Assembly: GCA_023426375.1 (NCBI GenBank)
Contig: JAFAAV010000090.1
Coordinates: forward strand, 1-8,399
Source: Actinomycetes bacterium
Lineage (GTDB): Bacteria > Actinomycetota > Actinomycetes > Actinomycetales > Micrococcaceae
Direction of reading: 5' to 3'
DNA length: 8,399 nt
The notes beneath the pieces were generated by a model that was not told where the DNA came from, searched no databases, and saw only the letters and a program-made list of their open reading frames with translations. Of the stretch, positions 1-5,021 are shown piece by piece; positions within the stretch are counted from its first letter, which is position 1, and every line of letters begins with the position of its first letter. Position numbers and translations under genes: made by a program.

Positions 1-113
1 CGGTGGATGGCGCCGTCCACTCCCCCGCCACCGAGCAGCTTGGAGTTGGCGGCGTTGACGATGGCGTCTGCTTGAACCTTGGTGATGTCACCTTTGACAA
101 TCTGAACGTCCAT
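1..113 (-). CDS. Macro-domain protein, 5' part only (probable O-acetyl-ADP-ribose deacetylase family)
   Basis: Only the first 37 codons lie in the window; the gene runs off the left edge. The translation begins MDVQIVKGDITKVQADAIVN and continues AANSKLLGGGGVDGAIHR. This is the start of a macro (Appr-1''-p processing, YmdB-like) domain: GDIT, the NAAN motif and the glycine-rich GGGGVDGAI loop that cradles the distal ribose and phosphates of ADP-ribose. Family members bind ADP-ribose and many remove ADP-ribose or the acetyl group of O-acetyl-ADP-ribose; the exact reaction cannot be settled from this fragment. The ATG at 113-111 is fixed by an in-frame TAG (125-123) just upstream. That TAG lies within a TAGGGT box 6 nt before the ATG, which suggests a leaderless transcript. 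It is divergent from the PIG-L gene. Confidence 0.9.
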   Translation of the reverse strand, partial: MDVQIVKGDITKVQADAIVNAANSKLLGGGGVDGAIH

Positions 114-119
114 GGCTTC

Positions 120-125
120 ACCCTA
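120..125 (-). promoter_or_regulatory. Probable -10 box of the macro-domain gene (leaderless start)
   Basis: On the minus strand TAGGGT (125-120) fits TANNNT and ends 6 nt before the ATG at 113, so transcription would begin at or next to the start codon. A poor -35 candidate, CTGGCA (148-143), lies 17 nt upstream. GGGTG (123-119) could alternatively act as a weak Shine-Dalgarno. Inference from position and consensus only. Confidence 0.45.
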
Positions 126-145
126 CGCCGCCGCCGAGGGAATGC

Positions 146-162
146 CAGGGGCTGAATCCCTG
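146..162. promoter_or_regulatory. Inverted repeat CAGGG-N7-CCCTG midway between divergent promoters
   Basis: CAGGG (146-150) and CCCTG (158-162) form a perfect 5-bp inverted repeat around a 7-nt spacer, centred at 154. The centre is about 32 bp from each of the two outward-facing -10 boxes (120-125 and 184-189), so the repeat overlaps both presumed -35 zones. This is a plausible operator for one regulator of both genes. Five-bp arms are short and chance is not excluded. Confidence 0.35.
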
Positions 163-189
163 ACCGTGGGGCCGGTACCTCCCTAGGCT
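160..189 (+). promoter_or_regulatory. Probable promoter of the PIG-L gene (leaderless)
   Basis: CTGACC (160-165) and TAGGCT (184-189), separated by 18 nt, resemble the actinobacterial housekeeping -35 TTGACN and -10 TANNNT. The -10 ends 6 nt before the ATG at 196, which would place the transcription start on the A of the start codon. The AGGG at 191-194 is only 1 nt from the ATG, too close for a working Shine-Dalgarno, which supports leaderless translation. Confidence 0.55.
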
Positions 190-195
190 GAGGGC

Positions 196-918
196 ATGGC
201 TGATCTTCCGATTTTCGACGATTCCCAGGTCCAGAACGTGCTGTGCGTGGTCGCGCACCCGGATGACATGGAGTACGGCGGGTCCGCCGCGGCGGCCCGC
301 TGGGTGGACCGCGGAGCGAGCGTCTCCTATCTGTTGCTGACCGCGGGTGAGGCGGGTATCCGCGACCAGGATCCGAGCGACGTCGGCCCTTTGAGAGCTC
401 AGGAGCAGCGGGATGCCTGTGCCGCAGTGGGTGTCGAGAACCTCACGATCCTGGATCTACCGGACGGCATGCTCGAATCCGGCTTGGACATCCGCAAACG
501 CATCGCCCGGGAGATCCGGAAGATCAAGCCGGATACCGTGGTCACCATTAACTGGGACGTGATGGCAGCGTGGGGCCTCAATCAAGCGGACCACAGGGTG
601 GCCGGTCTGGCCACCCTGGATGCCATTCGTGACGCTGACAATCCGTGGGTCTTCCGTGAGCTCATGGAGGAAGAGAACCTGGAACCCTGGGGCGTCACCC
701 GTCTGATCGTCAGCGGGGTGGAGCCCGATTACGCGATCGAGCTTTCCGAGGCCAATATCAACGCCGCGGTCGAATCGCTGCGCTGCCACAAGCAGTACCT
801 CGCGGCGCTGGGCAGCCACCCGGATCCCCAGGAGATGATCACGGGCATGACCTCGGAAGCCGGTCAGTCCGCCGGTGTGGACCACGCCTTGGGAATCAAG
901 CTGTACGAAATGCGCTGA
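196..918 (+). CDS. PIG-L (LmbE-like) family deacetylase
   Basis: A 240-residue protein with the zinc motif AHPDDMEYGG at residues 20-29, in which H21 and D24 are expected metal ligands and D23 the likely general base. The third ligand is H133 in QADHR, where most relatives have PDHR. The rest follows the Rossmann-like PIG-L fold: SYLLLTAGEAGI near residues 44-55, LRAQEQRDA near 66-74 and TVVTINW near 114-120. Relatives hydrolyse N-acetylglucosaminyl compounds or mycothiol conjugates (MshB, Mca). This subgroup with HPDDMEYG is widespread in actinobacteria without an assigned substrate, so I give no symbol. There is no signal peptide, so it is probably cytoplasmic. The ATG at 196 directly follows a -10-like box. 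The gene is divergent from the macro-domain gene and converges on the YchJ gene. Confidence 0.93.
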   Translation: MADLPIFDDSQVQNVLCVVAHPDDMEYGGSAAAARWVDRGASVSYLLLTAGEAGIRDQDPSDVGPLRAQEQRDACAAVGVENLTILDLPDGMLESGLDIRKRIAREIRKIKPDTVVTINWDVMAAWGLNQADHRVAGLATLDAIRDADNPWVFRELMEEENLEPWGVTRLIVSGVEPDYAIELSEANINAAVESLRCHKQYLAALGSHPDPQEMITGMTSEAGQSAGVDHALGIKLYEMR

Positions 919-943
919 TCCCCCCGAGTGGTAACCGGGATCA
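916..943. terminator. Possible bidirectional hairpin between convergent genes
   Basis: TGATCCC (916-922) and GGGATCA (937-943) form a 7-bp perfect stem with a 14-nt loop that itself contains GGTAACC. The stem includes the PIG-L stop codon and lies in the 31-bp gap to the convergent YchJ gene. There is no T-run on either side, so its role as a terminator is an inference. Confidence 0.4.
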
Positions 944-949
944 TCGAGG

Positions 950-1345
950 TCACGGCTCTTCGTCGGTCATGGCGGCCACATACATCCAGCGGCCGGCCCG
1001 TTTGCGGAACAAGGAGACCTCATGCTGGCTGTCCCCTCGTCCCGCCGCGATGTAGCGCGCCGTGAATTCGACGACGCCGCTCTCATCCTTCGCCTGCCCC
1101 GCTTCCGTCTCATGGATGGTCAAGCCCAGCCACTCGGTGCTCGGATCCGCGGACACTTCCGCCGGACGGGTTGAAGGGTGCCAGGTTCGGAACAAATGAT
1201 CCTGGTTACCGAGCGCGAAGGCCGTGTACCGCGAGCGCATCAAGGCTTCCGCCGTCTCAGGCCACCGCTGATTTGTCAGGGCCGGTTCACAGCATTGTTC
1301 GAAGGACGCGCCGGCCGGAATTCCGCCGCAGGGACACACACTCAT
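950..1345 (-). CDS. YchJ family protein (UPF0225, SEC-C zinc motif plus NTF2-like domain)
   Basis: A 131-residue protein. The N-terminus MSVCPCGG...EQCCEP carries the SEC-C type zinc-binding cysteines C4, C6, C18 and C19. The rest matches the YchJ body: LMRSRYTAFALGNQDHLFRTW, the signature EWLGLTI and a final GRWMYV strand of the NTF2-like fold. E. coli YchJ has a second SEC-C motif at its C-terminus. It is absent here, as I recall for actinobacterial members of about 130 residues, so I do not consider this a truncation. Molecular function is unknown. The ATG at 1345 is chosen because CPCG follows directly. GAGGA abuts the ATG, too close for normal Shine-Dalgarno use, while TAAACT ends 7 nt upstream. 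It lies 95 bp downstream of the uracil-DNA glycosylase gene on the same strand. Confidence 0.9.
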   Translation of the reverse strand: MSVCPCGGIPAGASFEQCCEPALTNQRWPETAEALMRSRYTAFALGNQDHLFRTWHPSTRPAEVSADPSTEWLGLTIHETEAGQAKDESGVVEFTARYIAAGRGDSQHEVSLFRKRAGRWMYVAAMTDEEP

Positions 1346-1352
1346 TCCTCGG

Positions 1353-1358
1353 AGTTTA
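1353..1358 (-). promoter_or_regulatory. Probable -10 box of the YchJ gene
   Basis: On the minus strand TAAACT (1358-1353) ends 7 nt before the ATG at 1345, the spacing expected for a leaderless transcript. The same hexamer at the same distance precedes trhO. I see no good -35 in the GC-rich stretch upstream. If it is real, the gene can be transcribed independently of the upstream glycosylase gene. Confidence 0.45.
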
Positions 1359-1440
1359 CCGCTGCCCCGGGGCGGCCGAGCTGGCCTGTCCGCTACATCC
1401 CCGGGCTTTCACCTGGCCCGTAGCCGGATTCGGCACCGTT

Positions 1441-2361
1441 TCATGTTCCCGCTGCGAGCACGATGGCTTGGTCGAGCATGGCTTCGGTGAGCCGCCCCGT
1501 GAACGTGTTCTGCTGACTGACGTGATAGCAGCCCACGACCCGCACGCCCTTGCCATCGGGTCGCTTCAACTCGGCCACGGCGCCGTGGCCGAACTTGGGT
1601 CGCGGTTTCGGAACCTCCCATCCCATCCGCACGGCGGCCGCCAGTGTGGTCTGCCACGCAATTCCACCCAAGGCCATGATCCCCTCGACCTTCGGCAGAA
1701 GCGTCAGTTCACGGTCGAACCAGCCGCTGCACGCCGCTTTCTCCGCGGGTAACGGTTTATTGGCGGGCGGTGCACAGCGCACGGGCGCGATCATGCGTAC
1801 GCCGCGCAGCCGTTGTCCGTCTCCCGCGGTGGTCACTGTTTCATGAGCCGCAAAACCGGCCCGATACAGCGCTGCGTAGAGCCAATCGCCCGCGCGATCC
1901 CCGGTGAACATCCGACCGGTTCGGTTCCCACCGTTGGCCGCGGGTGCCAGCCCGACAATCACGAGTTTGGCGTCTGGATCGCCGAAGGACGGGACCGGCC
2001 TGCCCCAGTACGGCTCACCGGCAAACGATGCCCGCTTGTGCTCGGCCACTGTCTCGCGCCACTCGACCAACCGCTCGCACGCCCGGCACACGCTGCACAG
2101 GGCGTTCAGGTCGCCGACGCCGCTCGCGCCGTCCGCGAGCGCCCGCACCCCAGCGGCGTCGTGCGCCACGGACGTGTCTGGCGAGGCGGGGTCCTCGGGC
2201 CACCCAGTCCCGGGAGGTACGGGTGATGGGAACGATTGGCCCGTGAGCGGGTGCGGCAGGAGCGGAATGTCCGGATCGTGTGCCGTCAGGGGGTCCTCCT
2301 CGCGTTTTGACCGGGGCGTGTGATTGCGGCGAGCCCCCGGAGAATCTAGCGTGGTGAGCAC
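1441..2361 (-). CDS. Family 5 uracil-DNA glycosylase (UDGb type)
   Basis: This enzyme excises uracil, and in family members also hypoxanthine and other deaminated bases, from DNA to start base excision repair. Numbering is from the GTG at 2361. The first active-site motif GLAPAANGGNRTGRMFTGD spans 137-155; it lacks the polar catalytic residue of families 1 and 4, which is typical of family 5. The second motif HVSQQNTFTG starts at H280. Cysteines C92, C95, C196 and C211 (with C89 nearby) fit the 4Fe-4S cluster of families 4 and 5. The conserved N-terminal block HPLTGQSFPSPVPPGTGW begins at residue 37. The GTG at 2361 is the only canonical start upstream of that block, but residues 2-24 use atypical codons and overlap the promoter region. 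A CTG at 2289 behind GAGGAGG is the more likely real start (282 residues). Divergent from the aldo/keto reductase. Confidence 0.93.
   Translation of the reverse strand: MLTTLDSPGARRNHTPRSKREEDPLTAHDPDIPLLPHPLTGQSFPSPVPPGTGWPEDPASPDTSVAHDAAGVRALADGASGVGDLNALCSVCRACERLVEWRETVAEHKRASFAGEPYWGRPVPSFGDPDAKLVIVGLAPAANGGNRTGRMFTGDRAGDWLYAALYRAGFAAHETVTTAGDGQRLRGVRMIAPVRCAPPANKPLPAEKAACSGWFDRELTLLPKVEGIMALGGIAWQTTLAAAVRMGWEVPKPRPKFGHGAVAELKRPDGKGVRVVGCYHVSQQNTFTGRLTEAMLDQAIVLAAGT
2287..2301 (-). promoter_or_regulatory. Ribosome-binding site with a probable CTG start of the uracil-DNA glycosylase
   Basis: On the minus strand GAGGAGG (2301-2295) is followed after 5 nt by an in-frame CTG (2289-2287). 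It would yield a protein beginning (M)TAHDPDIPLLPHPLTG. No ATG, GTG or TTG occurs in frame between 2358 and the conserved HPLTG block. This is the strongest Shine-Dalgarno near any plausible start of the gene, but CTG initiation is rare and unproven. Confidence 0.5.
2324..2352 (+). promoter_or_regulatory. Probable promoter of the aldo/keto reductase gene
   Basis: TTGCGG (2324-2329) and TAGCGT (2347-2352) are separated by exactly 17 nt and resemble -35 and -10 elements. The transcript would start near 2359, giving a leader of about 29 nt that includes AGGAG (2378-2382), 5 nt before the GTG at 2388. The -10 overlaps a minus-strand TAGATT (2348-2343) that may serve the glycosylase gene. Confidence 0.5.
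2343..2348 (-). promoter_or_regulatory. Possible -10 box of the uracil-DNA glycosylase gene
   Basis: On the minus strand TAGATT (2348-2343) fits TANNNT. Transcription would begin near 2336, downstream of the GTG at 2361 and about 47 nt before the CTG at 2289. No convincing -35 is visible. It shares two bases with the plus-strand -10 of the aldo/keto reductase, so the two promoters may exclude each other. Confidence 0.35.
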
Positions 2362-2387
2362 CCCGCCCCGCTCACACAGGAGACCTG

Positions 2388-3209
2388 GTGAACCCCATCG
2401 TAGAACTGTCCGACGGCACTCAACTGACCGCGATCGGACAGGGCACGTGGAACATCGGCGACTCTGCCGCCACCCGCGAGTCCGAGATCAGCACGCTGCG
2501 GCGCGGTGTGGAGCTGGGTCTCACCCTGGTCGACACCGCGGAGATGTACGGCAACGGGCGTTCAGAGCAACTCGTGGGCGAAGCGATCGCACCCATTCGC
2601 GACGATGTGTACCTGGTGGACAAGGTGCTGCCGTCCAATGCGTCCGCCAAGGGAACCGAGGAAGCCTGCGAGCGCAGCTTGCGTCACCTGGGCCTCGATT
2701 ACATCGACCTGTATCTGCTCCACTGGTCGGGCTCGTATCCGGTGGAGGAGACCCTCATGGCCTTCGAACGCCTGGTGGACCGCGGATTGATCGGCGACTG
2801 GGGTGTGTCCAACATCGACCTGGCCGAGCTGGAGACCTACCCGGAGAATCCGCTGGTCAATCAGGTGCTGTACAACCCTTCCAGCCGCGGCCCCGAGCTG
2901 GACCTGTTTCCCGCCATGAAGGAACGGGAGATCGTGGCGATGGCTTATTCCCCGGTGGGACAGGGCGAGCTGCTCGGCGATTCTTCGCTTCAGGACATTG
3001 CGGACAAGCACGGAGCCACCGTTGCACAGGTGCTTCTGGCGTGGGCCATCAGGGACGGCAACACGATTGCAATCCCCAAGGCCTCCACGGTGCAGCACGT
3101 GGAGGACAACGCCCGCGCGCTCGAACTGCAGCTGAGCACGGAAGACCTGAGGGCCATCGACGTAGCTTTCCCCGCACCGGATCAGCCGGTGCCCTTGGAA
3201 CTGATCTGA
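2388..3209 (+). CDS. Aldo/keto reductase
   Basis: A 273-residue NAD(P)H-dependent oxidoreductase of the AKR superfamily, acting on aldehydes or ketones in the cytoplasm. The catalytic tetrad is complete: D49 in VDTAEMY, Y54 in the same motif, K79 in YLVDKV and H112 in YLLHW. The cofactor regions are also present: GVSN at 139-142, SPVGQG at 188-193 and IPKAS at 229-233. The (beta/alpha)8 barrel has the normal length for bacterial single-domain members (270-280). The start is a GTG at 2388 with AGGAG 5 nt upstream. The protein begins directly with the first beta-hairpin (IVELSDGTQLTAIGQGTW), so no residues are missing. The physiological substrate cannot be deduced. It is divergent from the glycosylase and convergent with the MOSC gene, 85 bp away. 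Confidence 0.95.
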   Translation: MNPIVELSDGTQLTAIGQGTWNIGDSAATRESEISTLRRGVELGLTLVDTAEMYGNGRSEQLVGEAIAPIRDDVYLVDKVLPSNASAKGTEEACERSLRHLGLDYIDLYLLHWSGSYPVEETLMAFERLVDRGLIGDWGVSNIDLAELETYPENPLVNQVLYNPSSRGPELDLFPAMKEREIVAMAYSPVGQGELLGDSSLQDIADKHGATVAQVLLAWAIRDGNTIAIPKASTVQHVEDNARALELQLSTEDLRAIDVAFPAPDQPVPLELI

Positions 3210-3294
3210 TCAGTGCCGCGGCGGTCCGAGGTACCGCAAGCCGATCGTGACGCGTTGAATGGCCGTGAGTGCTGCTCTAGGACCTCACTCGATG

Positions 3295-3963
3295 TCAGAC
3301 GTTTTCGCCCAAACGGCGCCGCAGTTGATTGCGCCAGCGCTCCGGGAACTCAGGAGCGTCGAGGAGTTCACGCATGGCAGTCAGGTCCCCGCGTTCCACG
3401 TTCATGATGCGACTCACGAACGCAGAGGACACGGCCTCGGGCAGCCGGGATACGAACTCGAAGCGGTCCCCTGCGGACACTTCCCCTTCCTCGAGCACAC
3501 GCAGGTAGTAACCGCACCGGTTGGTGCTCATCATGAGCTTGGGCAGGTCTTTGTTGGACCACTTCTTGGAGATCGTTGCGCACGGTTGGCGCGGTTGCGT
3601 CACCTGAACGACGGCGCTGCCCACACGGTAGACGTCCCCCAGGTAGACCTTGTCCTCGGTTGCTCCGCTAATGGTGAGGTTCTCGAAGAACGCCCCGTCC
3701 GGCAGATCCAGCCCTTCGGCCCGCCACTGGTCGTAGTGCTCGGCCGGGTAACAGCACACGGCCTTCTCCGTACCGCCGTGATGATTCAGGTCGCCCTGCT
3801 CGTCGCCCACGAACCCCGTGGTGGTCAAACGCACTGGACCGTCATGCGGGGTTTTCACCGCGGCAGTCTGGAATGGACGAGTCCCCCAGTCCTGAGTTTT
3901 CACCTCACCGGTGCGCAGCAGCGTGATCGTGGCGTCCGTGACCTGTGGTTCTTCCTGGTTCAT
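3295..3963 (-). CDS. MOSC domain protein, YiiM-like
   Basis: A 222-residue protein with a MOSC (molybdenum cofactor sulfurase C-terminal) domain. Seen are LTTTGFVGDEQGDLNHHGG at 46-64, a form of the conserved GDxxxDxxxHGG motif, KAVCCYPAEHYD at 67-78, FFENLT at 92-97, and the catalytic cysteine C128 in QPRQPC. Residues from about 170 (EFVSRLPEAV...WRNQLRRRL) match the helical 3-alpha domain that follows MOSC in YiiM proteins. E. coli YiiM is a molybdenum-cofactor enzyme that reduces N-hydroxylated base analogues such as 6-N-hydroxylaminopurine, so a detoxifying reductase is the best guess. The ATG at 3963 is chosen because an upstream in-frame start at 4107 would overlap the end of trhO and add unrelated sequence. 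TACCCT ends 6 nt before this ATG. It follows trhO after 56 bp on the same strand. Confidence 0.92.
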   Translation of the reverse strand: MNQEEPQVTDATITLLRTGEVKTQDWGTRPFQTAAVKTPHDGPVRLTTTGFVGDEQGDLNHHGGTEKAVCCYPAEHYDQWRAEGLDLPDGAFFENLTISGATEDKVYLGDVYRVGSAVVQVTQPRQPCATISKKWSNKDLPKLMMSTNRCGYYLRVLEEGEVSAGDRFEFVSRLPEAVSSAFVSRIMNVERGDLTAMRELLDAPEFPERWRNQLRRRLGENV

Positions 3964-3969
3964 AGCTCC

Positions 3970-3975
3970 AGGGTA
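3970..3975 (-). promoter_or_regulatory. Probable -10 box of the MOSC gene
   Basis: On the minus strand TACCCT (3975-3970) lies 6 nt before the ATG at 3963, as in the other leaderless-looking starts here. GGAG at 3969-3966 is only 2 nt from the ATG and is therefore a poor Shine-Dalgarno. The gene may also be co-transcribed with trhO. Confidence 0.4.
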
Positions 3976-4019
3976 AGAGAGCCCGCAGACCAACGTGCCA
4001 CATGAGTGGAAGTCATCCC

Positions 4020-4910
4020 CTAGGCCGCGACCGGCACACAATCCGGGCAGTGATCGCGAGCCCCGGACTCGGTGCAGGACTCGCAGCACAGGAACAACTG
4101 GCGGCACGACTGTTCGGCACAGTTGACATAGCGAGGCGTGGGTTCACCGCATTCGGTGCACGTACCCAGTGACTGGGCACCGGGCTCGAACTCCATGTGC
4201 ATCCGCTTGTCGAAGACGTAGAGCGAGCCGTCCCACAGGCCCTTGTTCCCGTAGGCCTCGCCGTAGCGCACGATCCCGCCGTCCAATTGGTAGACGTCCT
4301 GGAAACCACGATTCTTCATGAGCACGCTGAGCACTTCACAGCGGATACCACCGGTGCAGTACGTGACCACGGGCTTGTCCTTGTAGGCGTCGTACTTGCC
4401 CGACTCGATCTCGTCGATGAAGTCACGGGTCGTATCCGTCTCAGGAACCAGTGCGTTCTTGAACTTGCCGATCTGGGCTTCCATCGCGTTCCGGCCGTCG
4501 AAGAAAACGACCTCGTCCCCGCGCTGGTCCATGAGCTCGTGCAACTGGTGCGGCTTCAAGTGCGTTCCGCCGCCCTGCACACCTTCCTCGGTCACGGAGA
4601 TCGGATCAGGCGCATGGAACGTCACCAGTTCCGGGCGCACCTTGACGCTCAACCGGGGGAAATCATCGCCCACACCGTCCGACCACTTGATGTCCGCGTC
4701 CTTGAACGGCGCGTACTCCTTGAGGCCCTTCACATACCGTTTGACGTCGTGGATGTCCCCGCCCACGGTCGCGTTGATGCCCTGTGCGGAGACGATGATC
4801 CGCCCCTTCACATTGCTGCGCTCGGCAAGGTTCAGCTGCCACAGCTTGATCGCCTCGGGGTCGGCCAGCGGGGTGAAGACATAGAACAGCACAATTTTCG
4901 GCAGGGACAT
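4020..4910 (-). CDS. trhO: tRNA uridine(34) hydroxylase TrhO (rhodanese-related, YceA/UPF0176 family)
   Basis: The TrhO family uses oxygen to hydroxylate U34 in the anticodon of certain tRNAs, giving 5-hydroxyuridine, the precursor of cmo5U/mo5U-type wobble bases. The protein has an N-terminal acylphosphatase-like domain (KIVLFYVFTPLADPEAI, GRIIVSAQGINATVGGD, DDFPRLSVKVR), then a rhodanese domain with FFDGRNAMEAQIG and the active-site loop YCTGGIRCE, whose first cysteine is the catalytic one. The C-terminal tail carries nine cysteines in CTECG, CxxxxC, CCESC and CPDC patterns, a likely zinc site common in this family. Two in-frame ATGs exist, at 4916 and 4910. I use 4910 (MSLPKIVLFYVF) because it matches the usual family N-terminus and lies 7 nt after TAAACT. 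Neither has a Shine-Dalgarno. Two hairpins separate it from the upstream flavin oxidoreductase. Confidence 0.93.
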   Translation of the reverse strand: MSLPKIVLFYVFTPLADPEAIKLWQLNLAERSNVKGRIIVSAQGINATVGGDIHDVKRYVKGLKEYAPFKDADIKWSDGVGDDFPRLSVKVRPELVTFHAPDPISVTEEGVQGGGTHLKPHQLHELMDQRGDEVVFFDGRNAMEAQIGKFKNALVPETDTTRDFIDEIESGKYDAYKDKPVVTYCTGGIRCEVLSVLMKNRGFQDVYQLDGGIVRYGEAYGNKGLWDGSLYVFDKRMHMEFEPGAQSLGTCTECGEPTPRYVNCAEQSCRQLFLCCESCTESGARDHCPDCVPVAA

Positions 4911-4917
4911 ACCCATC

Positions 4918-4923
4918 AGTTTA
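4918..4923 (-). promoter_or_regulatory. Probable -10 box of trhO (leaderless start)
   Basis: On the minus strand TAAACT (4923-4918) ends 7 nt before the second ATG at 4910, which would place the transcription start on that ATG. No Shine-Dalgarno and no clear -35 are visible. The region upstream is occupied by the 4933-4961 hairpin. Confidence 0.45.
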
Positions 4924-4932
4924 AGTGAGTGC

Positions 4933-4961
4933 GGGACCGCCCACGCACGGTGAGCGGCCCC
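4933..4961 (-). other. Hairpin just upstream of trhO
   Basis: Arms at 4933-4944 and 4950-4961 enclose a 5-nt loop (4945-4949). As RNA from the minus strand the stem has 12 pairs, two of them G-U. It sits between the terminator-like hairpin behind the flavin oxidoreductase gene and the trhO -10 box. It could be a second terminator, or a cruciform or protein site in the trhO promoter region. Confidence 0.5.
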
Positions 4962-4969
4962 GGGGAGGT

Positions 4970-5018
4970 GAGCTTGGCGACGTCGTCACTACCGACCACG
5001 GGACGACGCCGCCAGCTC
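4970..5018 (-). terminator. Probable terminator of the flavin oxidoreductase gene
   Basis: It begins 3 nt after the TAA of the oxidoreductase gene. Arms at 4976-4987 and 5002-5013 give a 12-bp stem with one G-U pair in minus-strand RNA. GAGCT (4970-4974) with AGCTC (5014-5018) adds 5 bp past a 1-nt bulge (4975). The loop is 14 nt (4988-5001). No U-tract follows, which is common for terminators in GC-rich actinobacteria. Confidence 0.6.
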
Positions 5019-5021
5019 GGC

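Noticed and set aside
1402..1420. Hairpin after the uracil-DNA glycosylase gene (CGGGC-N9-GCCCG)
   Set aside because: A 5-bp stem is expected by chance in such GC-rich DNA. The nearby 10-bp palindrome GCCCCGGGGC (1364-1373) has no loop, so neither is a convincing terminator.
2324..3250. A 308-codon plus-strand frame over the aldo/keto reductase
   Set aside because: An Arg/Gly-rich frame shadow of a gene with a complete catalytic tetrad; no domain is recognisable.
3210..3294. Terminator in the 85-bp gap between the convergent aldo/keto reductase and MOSC genes
   Set aside because: Only 5-bp arms are seen (GCGGT 3221-3225 with ACCGC 3233-3237; GTGAG 3265-3269 with CTCAC 3284-3288), without a T-run. 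Too weak to call.
3259..4005. A 248-codon plus-strand frame opposite the MOSC gene
   Set aside because: An antisense artefact of GC-rich codon use. The minus strand encodes the intact MOSC motif and 3-alpha domain.
3964..4107. N-terminal extension of the MOSC protein to an upstream start at 4107
   Set aside because: It would overlap the 3' end of trhO by nearly 90 bp and adds a Cys/Gly/Arg-rich stretch unrelated to the family. The ATG at 3963 follows a promoter-like box and fits the family length.
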